The notes under the pieces: model-generated
Told to the model about the DNA's origin: nothing
The model's database searches: none
What the model saw: only the letters and a program-made list of their open reading frames with translations
Source: CBDDFN01 sp965227065
GTDB taxonomy: Bacteria; Pseudomonadota; Alphaproteobacteria; SPJN01
Reading direction: 5' to 3'
NCBI GenBank assembly: GCA_965227065.1
Contig: CBDDFN010000019.1
Coordinates: 56,160 to 120,159 of the forward strand
Length of the DNA: 64,000 nucleotides
Position numbers and translations under genes: made by a program
Part shown: piece by piece, positions 1-7,798 of the stretch
Layout: each line of letters starts with the position of its first letter
Position numbering within the stretch: the stretch's first letter is position 1

Positions 1-246
1 CAACTCATTTTCCGAAAACTCATTCATCAGAAAACCGACCGAGCCGCGATTGAGCCCATAGATCGGCACATCACGATCCATGAAACGGTGCATGGTCTCA
101 AGCATATGGCCATCGCCGCCAAGCGTGACGATGACATCGGCCTCGCCGGGATCGACAAAGTCATAATGCTTGTTGAACAGCTCGGCTGCCTCACACGCCT
201 CATCGACGTCTGATGGCACGAGCGCCATTTTTTCAAATCGGGCCAT
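1..246 (-). CDS. nadK: NAD kinase, N-terminal part (cut by left edge)
   Basis: The minus-strand frame is open from an ATG at 246 to base 1, giving the first 82 residues. They include LGGDGHML, the GGDG nucleotide-binding motif of NAD kinases, followed by GLNRGSVGFLMN, the conserved strand and loop of the family. NAD kinase phosphorylates NAD to NADP in the cytosol. The start codon overlaps the moaA stop by one base (TAATG), so translation is probably coupled to moaA. The C-terminal two thirds lie outside the window. The motifs make the family call secure; whether the rest is intact cannot be seen. Confidence 0.88.
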   Translation of the reverse strand, partial: MARFEKMALVPSDVDEACEAAELFNKHYDFVDPGEADVIVTLGGDGHMLETMHRFMDRDVPIYGLNRGSVGFLMNEFSENEL

Positions 247-1259
247 TATCCGCCTGTCATCGACATTGATCTTGGGACCGCCATCCGGTCCATCCGAAAG
301 TCATGCGCCTCCGGCTTGTTGATCATGGCGCGATCAAGCGCCGCGTCAACCGCTTGGAGCGGATCATCGCCGCGCACGGCGGTGCGGAAATCCACCGCAT
401 CGTTCTGGCCCAGACACAGATAAAGCTGCCCAGTACAGGTCAGGCGCACCCGGTTGCAGCCTGCGCAGAAATTCTGGGTGAGCGGCGAAATAAAGCCGAG
501 CACCCCGCCGGTTTGTTCCACCTGCACATAGCGTGCCGGGCCGCCGGTGCTCATCTCAAGGGGGGTGAGCGTGAAAGCCTCTGCAAGCCGGTCGCGCACC
601 ACGCTTAAGGGCAGAAAATCGGCCTCGCGGTCGGTTTCCACCTCGCCCAGCGGCATGGTTTCGATCAGCGACAGGCTCATCCCGCGCGCATGGGCAAACC
701 GGATCAGCGTCTCGATTTCGTGCTCATTGATCCCTGCCATCGCCACCGTGTTGAGCTTGACCTTGAGCCCGGCGTCGAGCGCGGCATCAATGCCATCCAG
801 CGTCTGTTCAATCCGGCCAATGCGGGTGAGCGCGGCAAAGCGGTCCGCATCGAGCGTATCAAGCGAGATATTGACCCGCTTCACGCCCAGCTTTTTCAGA
901 TCGGCGGCATATTTGGGCAGTTGTGAGCCATTGGTGGTCAGGGTGAGTTCTTCCAGCCCGCGGCCGAAATAGGCCGACAGGCGCTCAAACAAATCCATCA
1001 CCCCTTTGCGCACCAGGGGCTCGCCCCCCGAAATGCGGATTTTGGTGACCCCGCGCGCAATGAAGCGGGCCGAAATCAACTCAAGCTCCTCAAAGCTCAA
1101 AAGCTCAGACCGCGGCAGAAAATCCATCTGCTCAGCCATGCAATAAGTGCAGCGGAAATCACACCGGTCGGTGACCGAAAGGCGCAAATAGCTGACCCGC
1201 CGGCCAAAGCTGTCAACCAGCGCTTTCTCAGATTCGGTGATTTTGTGCGTCACAGACAT
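246..1259 (-). CDS. moaA: GTP 3',8-cyclase MoaA (molybdenum cofactor step 1)
   Basis: This 337-residue radical-SAM enzyme has the usual family length. The N-terminal CxxxCxxC (C33, C37, C40, in DRCDFRCTYC) binds the SAM-cleaving 4Fe-4S cluster. SGGEPLVR is the SAM-binding GGE motif. The C-terminal FCAGCNRVRLTC segment carries ligands of the second cluster, and the protein ends in Gly-Gly as MoaA does. It converts GTP to 3',8-cyclo-GTP for MoaC. It is co-directional and overlapping with nadK, and divergent from glpK. The other moa genes are not in the window. No clear ribosome site precedes the ATG. Confidence 0.95.
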   Translation of the reverse strand: MSVTHKITESEKALVDSFGRRVSYLRLSVTDRCDFRCTYCMAEQMDFLPRSELLSFEELELISARFIARGVTKIRISGGEPLVRKGVMDLFERLSAYFGRGLEELTLTTNGSQLPKYAADLKKLGVKRVNISLDTLDADRFAALTRIGRIEQTLDGIDAALDAGLKVKLNTVAMAGINEHEIETLIRFAHARGMSLSLIETMPLGEVETDREADFLPLSVVRDRLAEAFTLTPLEMSTGGPARYVQVEQTGGVLGFISPLTQNFCAGCNRVRLTCTGQLYLCLGQNDAVDFRTAVRGDDPLQAVDAALDRAMINKPEAHDFRMDRMAVPRSMSMTGG

Positions 1260-1330
1260 GTCATAGGTTTAGCATGATGCGTTAGACTTGGGCAGTGATA
1301 GACCCAACACTTCTTAGGGGGGAACCGGGA

Positions 1331-2815
1331 ATGGCATCTCACATTCTCGCGATGGATCAGGGCACGACATCCAGCCGTGCCTTTGTGTTTTCAGACCAGG
1401 CCGAACCGGTGGCCGTCGCGCAGGCGGAATTTGAGCAAATCTTCCCGCAAGCGGGATGGGTCGAACATGACCCAATGGCGATTTGGCAAACCTCCCTCAC
1501 CACCGCGCGCGAAGCGCTGTCAAAGGCAGGTTTGACCGGGACGGATCTGGCCGCCATCGGCATCACCAATCAGCGTGAAACCACCCTGATATGGGACCGC
1601 GCGACGGGCGAGCCCCTCCACAATGCCATTGTCTGGCAGGACCGCCGCACGGCCGGTCTTTGCGCCGAGCTCAAATCCCAGGGCCATGAGACGGATGTGA
1701 CGTCCCGCACCGGGCTTTTGCTCGATCCATATTTTTCGGCCACCAAGATCAACTGGCTGCTTTCTCATGTGGAGGGCGCGCGCGCCCGCGCCCAGGCCGG
1801 GGCTTTGTGTTTCGGCACGGTTGAAAGCTGGCTGATCTGGAACCTGACAGGCGGGGCCAGCCATGTCATGGACATCACCAATGCCGCCCGCACCCTGCTG
1901 TTTAATATCGACACGCTTGATTGGGACGACACGCTGTGCACCCTGTTTGATATTCCCCGCGCCATGCTGCCCACCGTGCATGACAATTGCGCCCAGTTCG
2001 GCGTGGCGCAGGCGGAGCATTTCGGCGCCCCGGTCCCCATTCTGGGCAGTGCGGGTGATCAACAGGCCGCCTCCATCGGGCAAGCCTGTTTTGAGGCCGG
2101 CCAGCTCAAATCAACCTACGGCACCGGCTGCTTCGCGCTTCTCAACACCGGCGAGACCCGCGCCTTTTCGCAAAACCGGCTTTTGGGCACGATTGCGTCG
2201 AAATTTGACGGCACGCTGCATTATGCACTCGAAGGCTCAATCTTTATGGCAGGGGCCACCGTACAATGGCTGCGCGACGGGCTGGGGCTGATCAGCAGCG
2301 CGTCTGAAACGCAAGCCCTGGCCGAAGCCGCCAATGACGCCGCCGGGATCTATCTGGTACCCGCCTTTACCGGGCTTGGCGCACCCCATTGGGATGCAGA
2401 GGCGCGCGGGGCACTGGTGGGATTAAGCCGCGACACCGGCAAGGCCGAAATCGTCCGCGCCGCCCTCGAAGCGGTGTGCTTCCAGACCCGCGAACTGATG
2501 GAGGCGATGGCCAAGGATCGCGGCGCACCGCCCCAGACCTTGCGGGTTGATGGCGGCATGGTGGTCAATGACTGGCTGTGCCAACGGCTGGCGGACCTGA
2601 CCGGCCTGCCGGTTGAACGGCCCCGCATCACCGAAACCACAGCCTTGGGCGCGGCCTATCTGGCGGGGCTTGAAGCGGGGCTGTTTTCCTCCCGCGACCG
2701 CATCGCCGAGGATTGGGCGCGCGAAGCGCTGTTTGAACCGCAAATGAGCGCCGATGAGCGCGAAAGCCGCTTTGCCGGATGGATGGATGCGGTGAAGCGG
2801 ACCTTAAGCCGCTAA
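1331..2815 (+). CDS. glpK: Glycerol kinase
   Basis: This is a 494-residue FGGY kinase that phosphorylates glycerol to glycerol-3-phosphate in the cytosol. MDQGTTSSRA near the N-terminus is the ATP phosphate loop. GSAGDQQAASIG and YGTGCFALLNTGE are FGGY signature regions, and the length matches the E. coli enzyme. I chose the ATG at 1331 because AGGGGGGA lies about eight bases upstream and the protein then starts just before DQGTTSS; a GTG at 1295 is also in frame. The stop overlaps the stop of the convergent TetR gene (CTAA). The partner glpD is at 29639-31234; no glpF or glpR is seen here. Confidence 0.96.
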   Translation: MASHILAMDQGTTSSRAFVFSDQAEPVAVAQAEFEQIFPQAGWVEHDPMAIWQTSLTTAREALSKAGLTGTDLAAIGITNQRETTLIWDRATGEPLHNAIVWQDRRTAGLCAELKSQGHETDVTSRTGLLLDPYFSATKINWLLSHVEGARARAQAGALCFGTVESWLIWNLTGGASHVMDITNAARTLLFNIDTLDWDDTLCTLFDIPRAMLPTVHDNCAQFGVAQAEHFGAPVPILGSAGDQQAASIGQACFEAGQLKSTYGTGCFALLNTGETRAFSQNRLLGTIASKFDGTLHYALEGSIFMAGATVQWLRDGLGLISSASETQALAEAANDAAGIYLVPAFTGLGAPHWDAEARGALVGLSRDTGKAEIVRAALEAVCFQTRELMEAMAKDRGAPPQTLRVDGGMVVNDWLCQRLADLTGLPVERPRITETTALGAAYLAGLEAGLFSSRDRIAEDWAREALFEPQMSADERESRFAGWMDAVKRTLSR

Positions 2816-3441
2816 TCCCCATCCACAGGCAAATAGGCAGCGCGCAAGATTGCTGTGGCGTGGGCGATCAGACGGCCCCGATCAAGATTCAACTGTTCTG
2901 GTTCACCATCTGCAATTGAGTTGAAAACCGCTTCAAGCGTCATCATCCGCACCGCATCGGCTTCACGTTGACCCGGCCGATGTTCTTTCCGATGCGCCCG
3001 TAGAGCTCCCGCAATTTCAAGCTGACGCAATTGCACTGCGCGATAAGCCTGAAGCGCCACTTCATCAGATTCAATCAGCAGGCGCATCGCCAATCGTAGG
3101 CCGCGCCACTTGGTGTACAAATCCACCTGATGGGCGATGATCTGAGCGACAGCAATATCAGGATCAAGATCAGTCAGCACAGCCTGTTCAATAATGTGCC
3201 ACTCCTGTTCGACCCAGGCCTCATAGGCAGCGATCAGCGCTTTTTCCTTGGTTGGAAAATGCTTATAAAATGTGCCGGTCGCATAGCCTGCCCGCGCAGC
3301 GATTGAGGTGCTGGTCGCGCCCGCCATCCCCTTTTCATTGATTTCAATCGCTGCTGCTGCAATCAGCCGGTTCATCGTGTCGTGCGGTACGCCGCGACGC
3401 GGCCGATCATCATCGAGCGCATCAAGTGTGTAGTCTGTCAT
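2812..3441 (-). CDS. TetR/AcrR family transcriptional regulator
   Basis: A 209-residue protein with an N-terminal TetR helix-turn-helix at about residues 25-70: TSTSIAARAGYATGTFYKHF contains the recognition helix and the usual Y-x-H-F. The rest is a helical ligand and dimer domain of unknown specificity. I chose the ATG at 3441; a longer in-frame reading exists but runs through the divergent promoter and into the SDR gene on the other strand. It is divergent from the SDR at 3517 with a near-perfect 22-bp inverted repeat between them, so it probably represses that gene and itself. Its stop overlaps that of glpK. Confidence 0.88.
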   Translation of the reverse strand: MTDYTLDALDDDRPRRGVPHDTMNRLIAAAAIEINEKGMAGATSTSIAARAGYATGTFYKHFPTKEKALIAAYEAWVEQEWHIIEQAVLTDLDPDIAVAQIIAHQVDLYTKWRGLRLAMRLLIESDEVALQAYRAVQLRQLEIAGALRAHRKEHRPGQREADAVRMMTLEAVFNSIADGEPEQLNLDRGRLIAHATAILRAAYLPVDGD

Positions 3442-3485
3442 GTCAGAAATCTGCCGCTTGACAGCTAGTGAAGTCAAGCTCATTA

Positions 3486-3507
3486 TTAGTGAATAATTAT
3501 TCATTAA
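3486..3507. promoter_or_regulatory. Candidate TetR operator (22-bp inverted repeat)
   Basis: Arms TTAGTGAATAA (3486-3496) and TTATTCATTAA (3497-3507) are inverted copies matching at 10 of 11 positions with no spacer; the central 14 bases are a perfect palindrome. It lies in the 75-base gap between the divergent TetR (start 3441) and SDR (start 3517) genes, 10 bases before the SDR start. Its size, symmetry and position are typical of TetR-family operators. Binding is inferred. Confidence 0.65.
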
Positions 3508-3516
3508 AGGACTGAT

Positions 3517-4374
3517 ATGCGCATCATCAAAGGTCAGACGGTATTGGTTACCGGAGCATCCCGAGGCATCGGCGTCGCCATCGCAACCGCTTTCGCAGAG
3601 CGTGGCCTCAATCTTGTGTTGACGGCGCGCCGCGACGTCAGCGTTGCACCGGTGGCACAAAATCTGTCCGACAGATACGGAATTACCGCCCACCCGATGG
3701 CGTGTGACATGCGCCACCACGACCAGATTGCAGCCTTGGCGGATCACTGTGCGACCGTGCTGGGCGGGATCGACATTCTGGTCAACAATGCCGGCATTGA
3801 TCACACCATGCCCTTCGATGATCGATCCTCCAGCGATATCGTTGACATGATTGAGACCAATCTGACCGGCCCCATACTTCTGGCCCATGCCATTTTGCCC
3901 GCGATGATTGCGCGCGACGGGGGGCACATCGTCAACATTGCCTCGCTCGCCGGGGTCATGCCATCGGCCTATGAAGAACCCTATAATGCTTCGAAATACG
4001 GCCTTGTCGGCTTCACCAAATCCTTGCGGCTCAGCGCACAGGATCAGGGCTGGCCTATCAGTGCCTCGGCAATCTGCCCCGGATTTGTCTCAGGCGCAGG
4101 AATTTACGAGGCAATGAAATCCGACTACGGCATTTCCGCCCCTGCAAGCATGGGAACGGTTTCGGACGAAAAGGTCGCGCAAGCCGTCATCCGTGCGGTT
4201 GAAAAGGATCTGCCCGATATCGTTATCATGCGAGGCCAGCCCCGGCTGCTGGCCGCACTGGCGATTGTTGCACCGCAATTTTTTGAGCGGATCATTCGCT
4301 GGTCCGATTCCTCAGCACCCTTCCGTACGGTTGCGCAGGCGCGCGCGGCATCGCGCCCTTTGACTCCTAGGTGA
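3517..4374 (+). CDS. SDR family NAD(P)-dependent oxidoreductase
   Basis: A 285-residue classical short-chain dehydrogenase/reductase. The Rossmann motif TGASRGIG is at residues 12-19, NNAG at 90-93, Ser143, and the catalytic Y156-x3-K160 in PYNASK. All catalytic residues are present, so an active oxidoreductase is expected; the substrate is unknown. The C-terminal 60 residues after the Rossmann core are longer than in minimal SDRs. Ribosome site AAAGGA lies just before the ATG. It is divergent from a TetR regulator and probably controlled by it through the palindrome at 3486-3507. Confidence 0.88.
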   Translation: MRIIKGQTVLVTGASRGIGVAIATAFAERGLNLVLTARRDVSVAPVAQNLSDRYGITAHPMACDMRHHDQIAALADHCATVLGGIDILVNNAGIDHTMPFDDRSSSDIVDMIETNLTGPILLAHAILPAMIARDGGHIVNIASLAGVMPSAYEEPYNASKYGLVGFTKSLRLSAQDQGWPISASAICPGFVSGAGIYEAMKSDYGISAPASMGTVSDEKVAQAVIRAVEKDLPDIVIMRGQPRLLAALAIVAPQFFERIIRWSDSSAPFRTVAQARAASRPLTPR

Positions 4375-4435
4375 CATTTGGTCAGGATTACCCAAATTGT
4401 CTGAAATGTGCCCCCAAGGGCACGGGGAGAAAGCC

Positions 4436-5218
4436 ATGGCCGCTGTCGAAACACTCGAAATTCCCTCCGTCCAGGACCGGGTGAGCCCCGAAGAATGGGA
4501 AGCGCGTGTCAATCTGGCCGCTCTTTACCGCCTTGTGGCGCATAATGGCTGGGATGATCTGGTCTTCACCCATATTTCGGTGCGCGTGCCGGGGCCTGAG
4601 CATCACTTTCTGATCAACCCATACGGCATGATGTTTGAAGAGATCACCGCCTCTTCACTCGTCAAGATCGACACCGAAGGCACCATCGTTGATGAGACGC
4701 CCTTCTTTGTGAACCCGGCGGGTTTCACCATCCATTCCGCCCTTCATATGGCGCGCGACGACGCCAAATGCGTCATCCATCTGCACACGGATGACGGGGT
4801 TGCGGTCTCATCGCAAAAACACGGCCTGTTGCCTGCCAGCCAGCTTGCCATGGGCGTGACCTGCGATCTTGCCTATCATGATTATGAAGGTGTTGCGCTT
4901 GAATTGGATGAGCGTGAGCGTCTGGTCGCTGATATGGGCGACAAGGGCTTCATGCTGCTGCGCAATCACGGCACGCTGACGGTGGGTGAAAGCTGTGCTG
5001 ATGCCTGGGTGCGGATGTATTTCCTTGAACGCGCCTGCACCGTGCAGGTCCGGGCCTTGTCGGCCGGTGGCGCCGATGCGCTCAATCAGGCCTCGGACGA
5101 ATCCATTCGCAAGGCCGGAGAACAGCAAGCCATTGCCTTTACCGGCCCCGGCGGCTCGCTAACCTGGCCTGCCCTGCTGCGCTGGCTTGACCGCCGCGAT
5201 CCGTCTTACAGAGATTAA
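4436..5218 (+). CDS. Class II aldolase/adducin family protein
   Basis: A 260-residue protein of the fuculose-phosphate aldolase/adducin fold. HLHTDDG carries the paired zinc-ligand histidines and LLRNHGTLTVG the third-histidine region. Members include sugar-phosphate aldolases and uncharacterised bacterial proteins used in catabolism; the substrate here cannot be told. I chose the ATG at 4436, seven bases after GGGGAGA, over an upstream in-frame ATG at 4397 that lacks a ribosome site. It follows the SDR by 61 bases and may be co-transcribed with it. Confidence 0.85.
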   Translation: MAAVETLEIPSVQDRVSPEEWEARVNLAALYRLVAHNGWDDLVFTHISVRVPGPEHHFLINPYGMMFEEITASSLVKIDTEGTIVDETPFFVNPAGFTIHSALHMARDDAKCVIHLHTDDGVAVSSQKHGLLPASQLAMGVTCDLAYHDYEGVALELDERERLVADMGDKGFMLLRNHGTLTVGESCADAWVRMYFLERACTVQVRALSAGGADALNQASDESIRKAGEQQAIAFTGPGGSLTWPALLRWLDRRDPSYRD

Positions 5219-5240
5219 TCAGCGCTGCGGCCCGTGCAAC

Positions 5241-5297
5241 GGGCTTCCGGGTTCCCTCCATCGCCCTCCGGGCTTTGGAGCGCCCCGGAATGACGGG
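5241..5297. repeat. Left half of nested inverted repeats around the GIY-YIG gene
   Basis: The outer arm GGGCTTCCGGGTTC is at 5241-5254 and the inner arm CGCCCCGGAATGACGGG at 5281-5297. The inner arm is the exact reverse complement (17/17) of 5608-5624, and the outer arm matches 5637-5650 at 13 of 14. The block lies directly before the start of the nuclease gene and resembles REP-like intergenic palindromes. Confidence 0.85.
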
Positions 5298-5311
5298 CTG
5301 GAGTGACGGAC

Positions 5312-5605
5312 ATGGGTGAGAAACTCCCTTGCGTCTATCTTATGGCCGACCGCAAGGACGGGACACTCTATGCCGGTGTCACGAGCGACCTGATTGCGCG
5401 GGTTCATCAGCACAAGTCCGATGAAATTGCAGGCTTCACCCGGCGGTATCAAATCCATCGGCTGGTCTGGTTTGAACGGCACGACACGATGGAAAGCGCG
5501 ATCTTGCGGGAGAAAGCCTTAAAGAAGTGGCGGCGCGCCTGGAAAATCGAACTGATTGAATCCCAAAACCCCGACTGGAAAGACCTCTACGCCAGCCTCT
5601 TCTAA
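5312..5605 (+). CDS. Small GIY-YIG domain nuclease
   Basis: A 97-residue protein that is little more than one GIY-YIG domain. The first motif is CVYLMADRKDGTLYAGVT (VYL...YAG in place of GIY...YIG), followed by an R-x3-H helix (IARVHQHK) and the conserved Glu in ESAILREKALKKWRR. Such stand-alone domains are common in alphaproteobacteria and are assumed to be DNA endonucleases; their role is unknown. I chose the ATG at 5312 because GGAG lies eight bases upstream; a GTG at 5303 is possible. It is bounded on both sides by nested inverted repeats, which suggests the gene and repeats move or are kept as a unit. Confidence 0.85.
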   Translation: MGEKLPCVYLMADRKDGTLYAGVTSDLIARVHQHKSDEIAGFTRRYQIHRLVWFERHDTMESAILREKALKKWRRAWKIELIESQNPDWKDLYASLF

Positions 5606-5607
5606 AC

Positions 5608-5650
5608 CCCGTCATTCCGGGGCGGACCGCAGGTCTGAACCCGGAATCCC
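5608..5650. repeat. Right half of nested inverted repeats around the GIY-YIG gene
   Basis: CCCGTCATTCCGGGGCG (5608-5624) is the exact inverted copy of 5281-5297, and GAACCCGGAATCCC (5637-5650) matches 5241-5254 inverted at 13 of 14. It begins two bases after the nuclease stop codon and ends 20 bases before the stop of the convergent TPR gene. Confidence 0.85.
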
Positions 5651-5669
5651 GCCCCCAGCGCGGCGCTGA

Positions 5670-6170
5670 TTATTGCGCCTTGGCCGCCTCATAATCGGCA
5701 ATGGCGGTGCGCAATTGCCGTTCTTCCTCACAGCCGAAGGGGCAGATTTCGTCAAGCCGGGACAACAGGGTTTTTGCCTTGCCCGGCTCGCCGCGCTTGA
5801 GGAACAGCTCCCCCAAATATTCATGCGCGCCCTTGTGTTTGGGATCGATCACCAAAGCGCGCTTATAGGCTTTGTAAGCTTTGTCGAGCTCACCCATCTG
5901 GCGCAAGGTGAAGCCCAGATAGTTCAGCCCATCGACATTGTCGGGATCAACATTGACCACCTTGGTGAAATATTTCAGCGCGGTGGCATAGTCTTCCTTG
6001 TTCACCGCCTTCACCCCCCGGCGATAGGCCTGAGCGACCTTGTCATCGGTGGCGCTGGGATTGACCGGATTGGAAAAGCCGCCGCCGCCCGCAGCGAGGC
6101 CAACACTGGAGAGTGGCGCGGCGAAAAGCATCATCAGTCCAAGGGTTAAACCTGCTAAAGCTCGTACCAT
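5670..6170 (-). CDS. Secreted TPR-repeat protein
   Basis: A 166-residue protein. The N-terminus MVRALAGLTLGLMMLFAAPL is a signal peptide ending near LAA, so the protein is periplasmic. Residues of about 45-125 form tandem tetratricopeptide repeats, with A-x-KYF-x-K-x4-DP-x-N and A-x-KAYKRAL-x-IDP-x-H. A CPFGC pair follows near the C-terminus. TPRs bind other proteins; the partner is unknown. I chose the ATG at 6170 because it starts the signal peptide; longer readings from upstream add a charged extension. It is divergent from the TetR gene at 6226. Confidence 0.82.
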   Translation of the reverse strand: MVRALAGLTLGLMMLFAAPLSSVGLAAGGGGFSNPVNPSATDDKVAQAYRRGVKAVNKEDYATALKYFTKVVNVDPDNVDGLNYLGFTLRQMGELDKAYKAYKRALVIDPKHKGAHEYLGELFLKRGEPGKAKTLLSRLDEICPFGCEEERQLRTAIADYEAAKAQ

Positions 6171-6191
6171 CCTTCTATTCCAACCTTTGTT

Positions 6192-6204
6192 TGACAATTT
6201 GTCA
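6192..6204. promoter_or_regulatory. Short palindrome and possible promoter before TetR gene
   Basis: TGACAA and TTGTCA (6192-6204, one-base centre) form a perfect inverted repeat in the 55-base gap between the TPR and TetR genes. TTGACA at 6191-6196 could be a -35 box. With a 17-base spacer the -10 would be AATCTT at 6214-6219, placing the start of transcription at about the TetR ATG. This is inference; the -10 match is weak. Confidence 0.4.
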
Positions 6205-6225
6205 GCAACGCGCAATCTTTTCATC

Positions 6226-6864
6226 ATGACAGAACCAAACACAACTGACGCCGCATCTGAAGCCCCTGCCAAAAAAGGCGGGCGCCGGGCAGCGAGCCGC
6301 CGCCGCCTGCTTGACGCGGCGCGCAGCCTTTTTGTGGAAAAAGGCTATCACGACACGCGGCCCCAGGACATTGCCAAGGCCGCCGGTCTGGGCCACGGCA
6401 CATTTTATATCCACTTCACCGATAAGCGGGATTGCTTTTTAGCCTTTGTCGCCGAGGCGCAAGATGAGCTGATGGCCGACATTGCCGAAGCCGGCGATCC
6501 CCCGGCGCAATCGCTGGAGCAATTGTTCACCCAGATCTTTGATGCGATTTGGGGATATACGCTGAAAAATCCCGGCGTGCTGCAAACCGTCATGTCCGAT
6601 CCCACCATCATTGCGCCCGACATGGCGCCCGGTGACACGATTGTCGATGTCTGGGCGCGTGACTGGGCCGGTGGCCTGAAGGCGGCCGTGGAATTCGGCG
6701 GCGCGCGGGATGACCTCGATTACGGGCTGGTCGGCTATCTGATTGTCGGCATGCTGCAGGCCATGGTTTTTTACAGCCGCGGTGACGGACGCGATCCGCA
6801 GACCGCCCGCGACCAGCTGATCAAATTCATCACCAGTGCAATCGAGCCGCGCCCGCAAAACTAG
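6226..6864 (+). CDS. TetR/AcrR family transcriptional regulator
   Basis: A 212-residue regulator. After a basic, Ala-rich leader comes the TetR DNA-binding domain (about residues 22-68): RRRLLDAARSLFVEKGY, then the turn and recognition helix around KAAGLGHGTFYIHFTDK. The C-terminal helical domain binds an unknown ligand. No ribosome site is visible before the ATG, so it may be translated from a leaderless or weakly led message. It precedes an SDR, a flavin monooxygenase and a glyoxalase-fold gene on the same strand and probably controls them. Confidence 0.88.
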   Translation: MTEPNTTDAASEAPAKKGGRRAASRRRLLDAARSLFVEKGYHDTRPQDIAKAAGLGHGTFYIHFTDKRDCFLAFVAEAQDELMADIAEAGDPPAQSLEQLFTQIFDAIWGYTLKNPGVLQTVMSDPTIIAPDMAPGDTIVDVWARDWAGGLKAAVEFGGARDDLDYGLVGYLIVGMLQAMVFYSRGDGRDPQTARDQLIKFITSAIEPRPQN

Positions 6865-6912
6865 ATCAATCACGGGCTGGCGCGGACCAACAGGGACGCC
6901 CAAGGGGGACAG

Positions 6913-7773
6913 ATGAAAGATTTTGCAGGCAAGACCGCTGTGGTCACCGGCGGGGCGAGCGGTATTGGTTTGGCCATGGCGCAAAGCTTTGCCGACCGGG
7001 GTATGAATGTCGTGCTCGCCGACATTGAAAAACGCGCGCTTGACCGGGTCTTAGAAGATTTTCAAGTCCAGCAGGGCGCATCCGTGATGGGCGTCGAACT
7101 TGACGTCACGCGCGAAGACGAGATGCGCAAGCTTTACACCGAGGCCCATGAGGCCTTCGGCCCGATCCATATTCTGTGCAACAATGCCGGCGTCGGGGCG
7201 GGTGGCGCAGTTGCCGAGGCCTCCCTGTCGACCTGGGACTGGGTGATCGACGTCAATCTGCGCGGCGTTATTCTGGGGCTTAACATCTTCCTGCCCGAAA
7301 TGCTCGCCCACGGCCAACCCGGCCATATTGTGAATACCGCTTCGGTCGCGGGCCTGATCTCGCCCGGCGGGATGGCCCCCTACAATGCTTCCAAATATGG
7401 TGTGGTCGCCATCACCGAAGCGCTCGCGCAGGAACTGGAAGAAACGCGCATCGGGACCTCGGTTCTGTGTCCGGGTTTTGTCAAAACCCGGATCGCCGAA
7501 TCAGGCCGCGTCCGCCAGGAACGCTATGGCCAGGCAACCGGATCGGTTCAGGACAATGAGCAGGTGGTGAAAGACTTTATCGAGGGCGGCATCAATGCGG
7601 ACATCGTTGCCCGCGCCGTACTGCGCGGCATTGAAGACAAGCGCCGCTATATCTTCACCCATCCAGAATTGCTGCCCATGGTTGAACACCGGTTTGGCGA
7701 GATTGTGCGTGATTTCGAGGCCGCCCAGGTGATCATTTCCGAACTGAGCGGAGCATCAGACGCCGCCGAGTAA
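6913..7773 (+). CDS. SDR family NAD(P)-dependent oxidoreductase
   Basis: A 286-residue short-chain dehydrogenase with all motifs: TGGASGIG (12-19), NNAG (90-93), Ser144, and Y157-x3-K161 in PYNASK. AGGGGGAC provides a strong ribosome site. It has the same general length and layout as the SDR at 3517-4374, but the two are not close copies. It lies between a TetR regulator and a luciferase-like monooxygenase, which suggests a catabolic or detoxification unit for a hydrophobic alcohol or ketone; the substrate is not known. Confidence 0.88.
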   Translation: MKDFAGKTAVVTGGASGIGLAMAQSFADRGMNVVLADIEKRALDRVLEDFQVQQGASVMGVELDVTREDEMRKLYTEAHEAFGPIHILCNNAGVGAGGAVAEASLSTWDWVIDVNLRGVILGLNIFLPEMLAHGQPGHIVNTASVAGLISPGGMAPYNASKYGVVAITEALAQELEETRIGTSVLCPGFVKTRIAESGRVRQERYGQATGSVQDNEQVVKDFIEGGINADIVARAVLRGIEDKRRYIFTHPELLPMVEHRFGEIVRDFEAAQVIISELSGASDAAE

Positions 7774-7798
7774 AACCAACAATGGGGGGAACAGACCG

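Noticed and set aside
3442..3927. N-terminal extension of the TetR protein to a start at 3927
   Set aside because: The extension would be antisense to the SDR gene and cross its promoter and operator; the TetR fold begins after the ATG at 3441.
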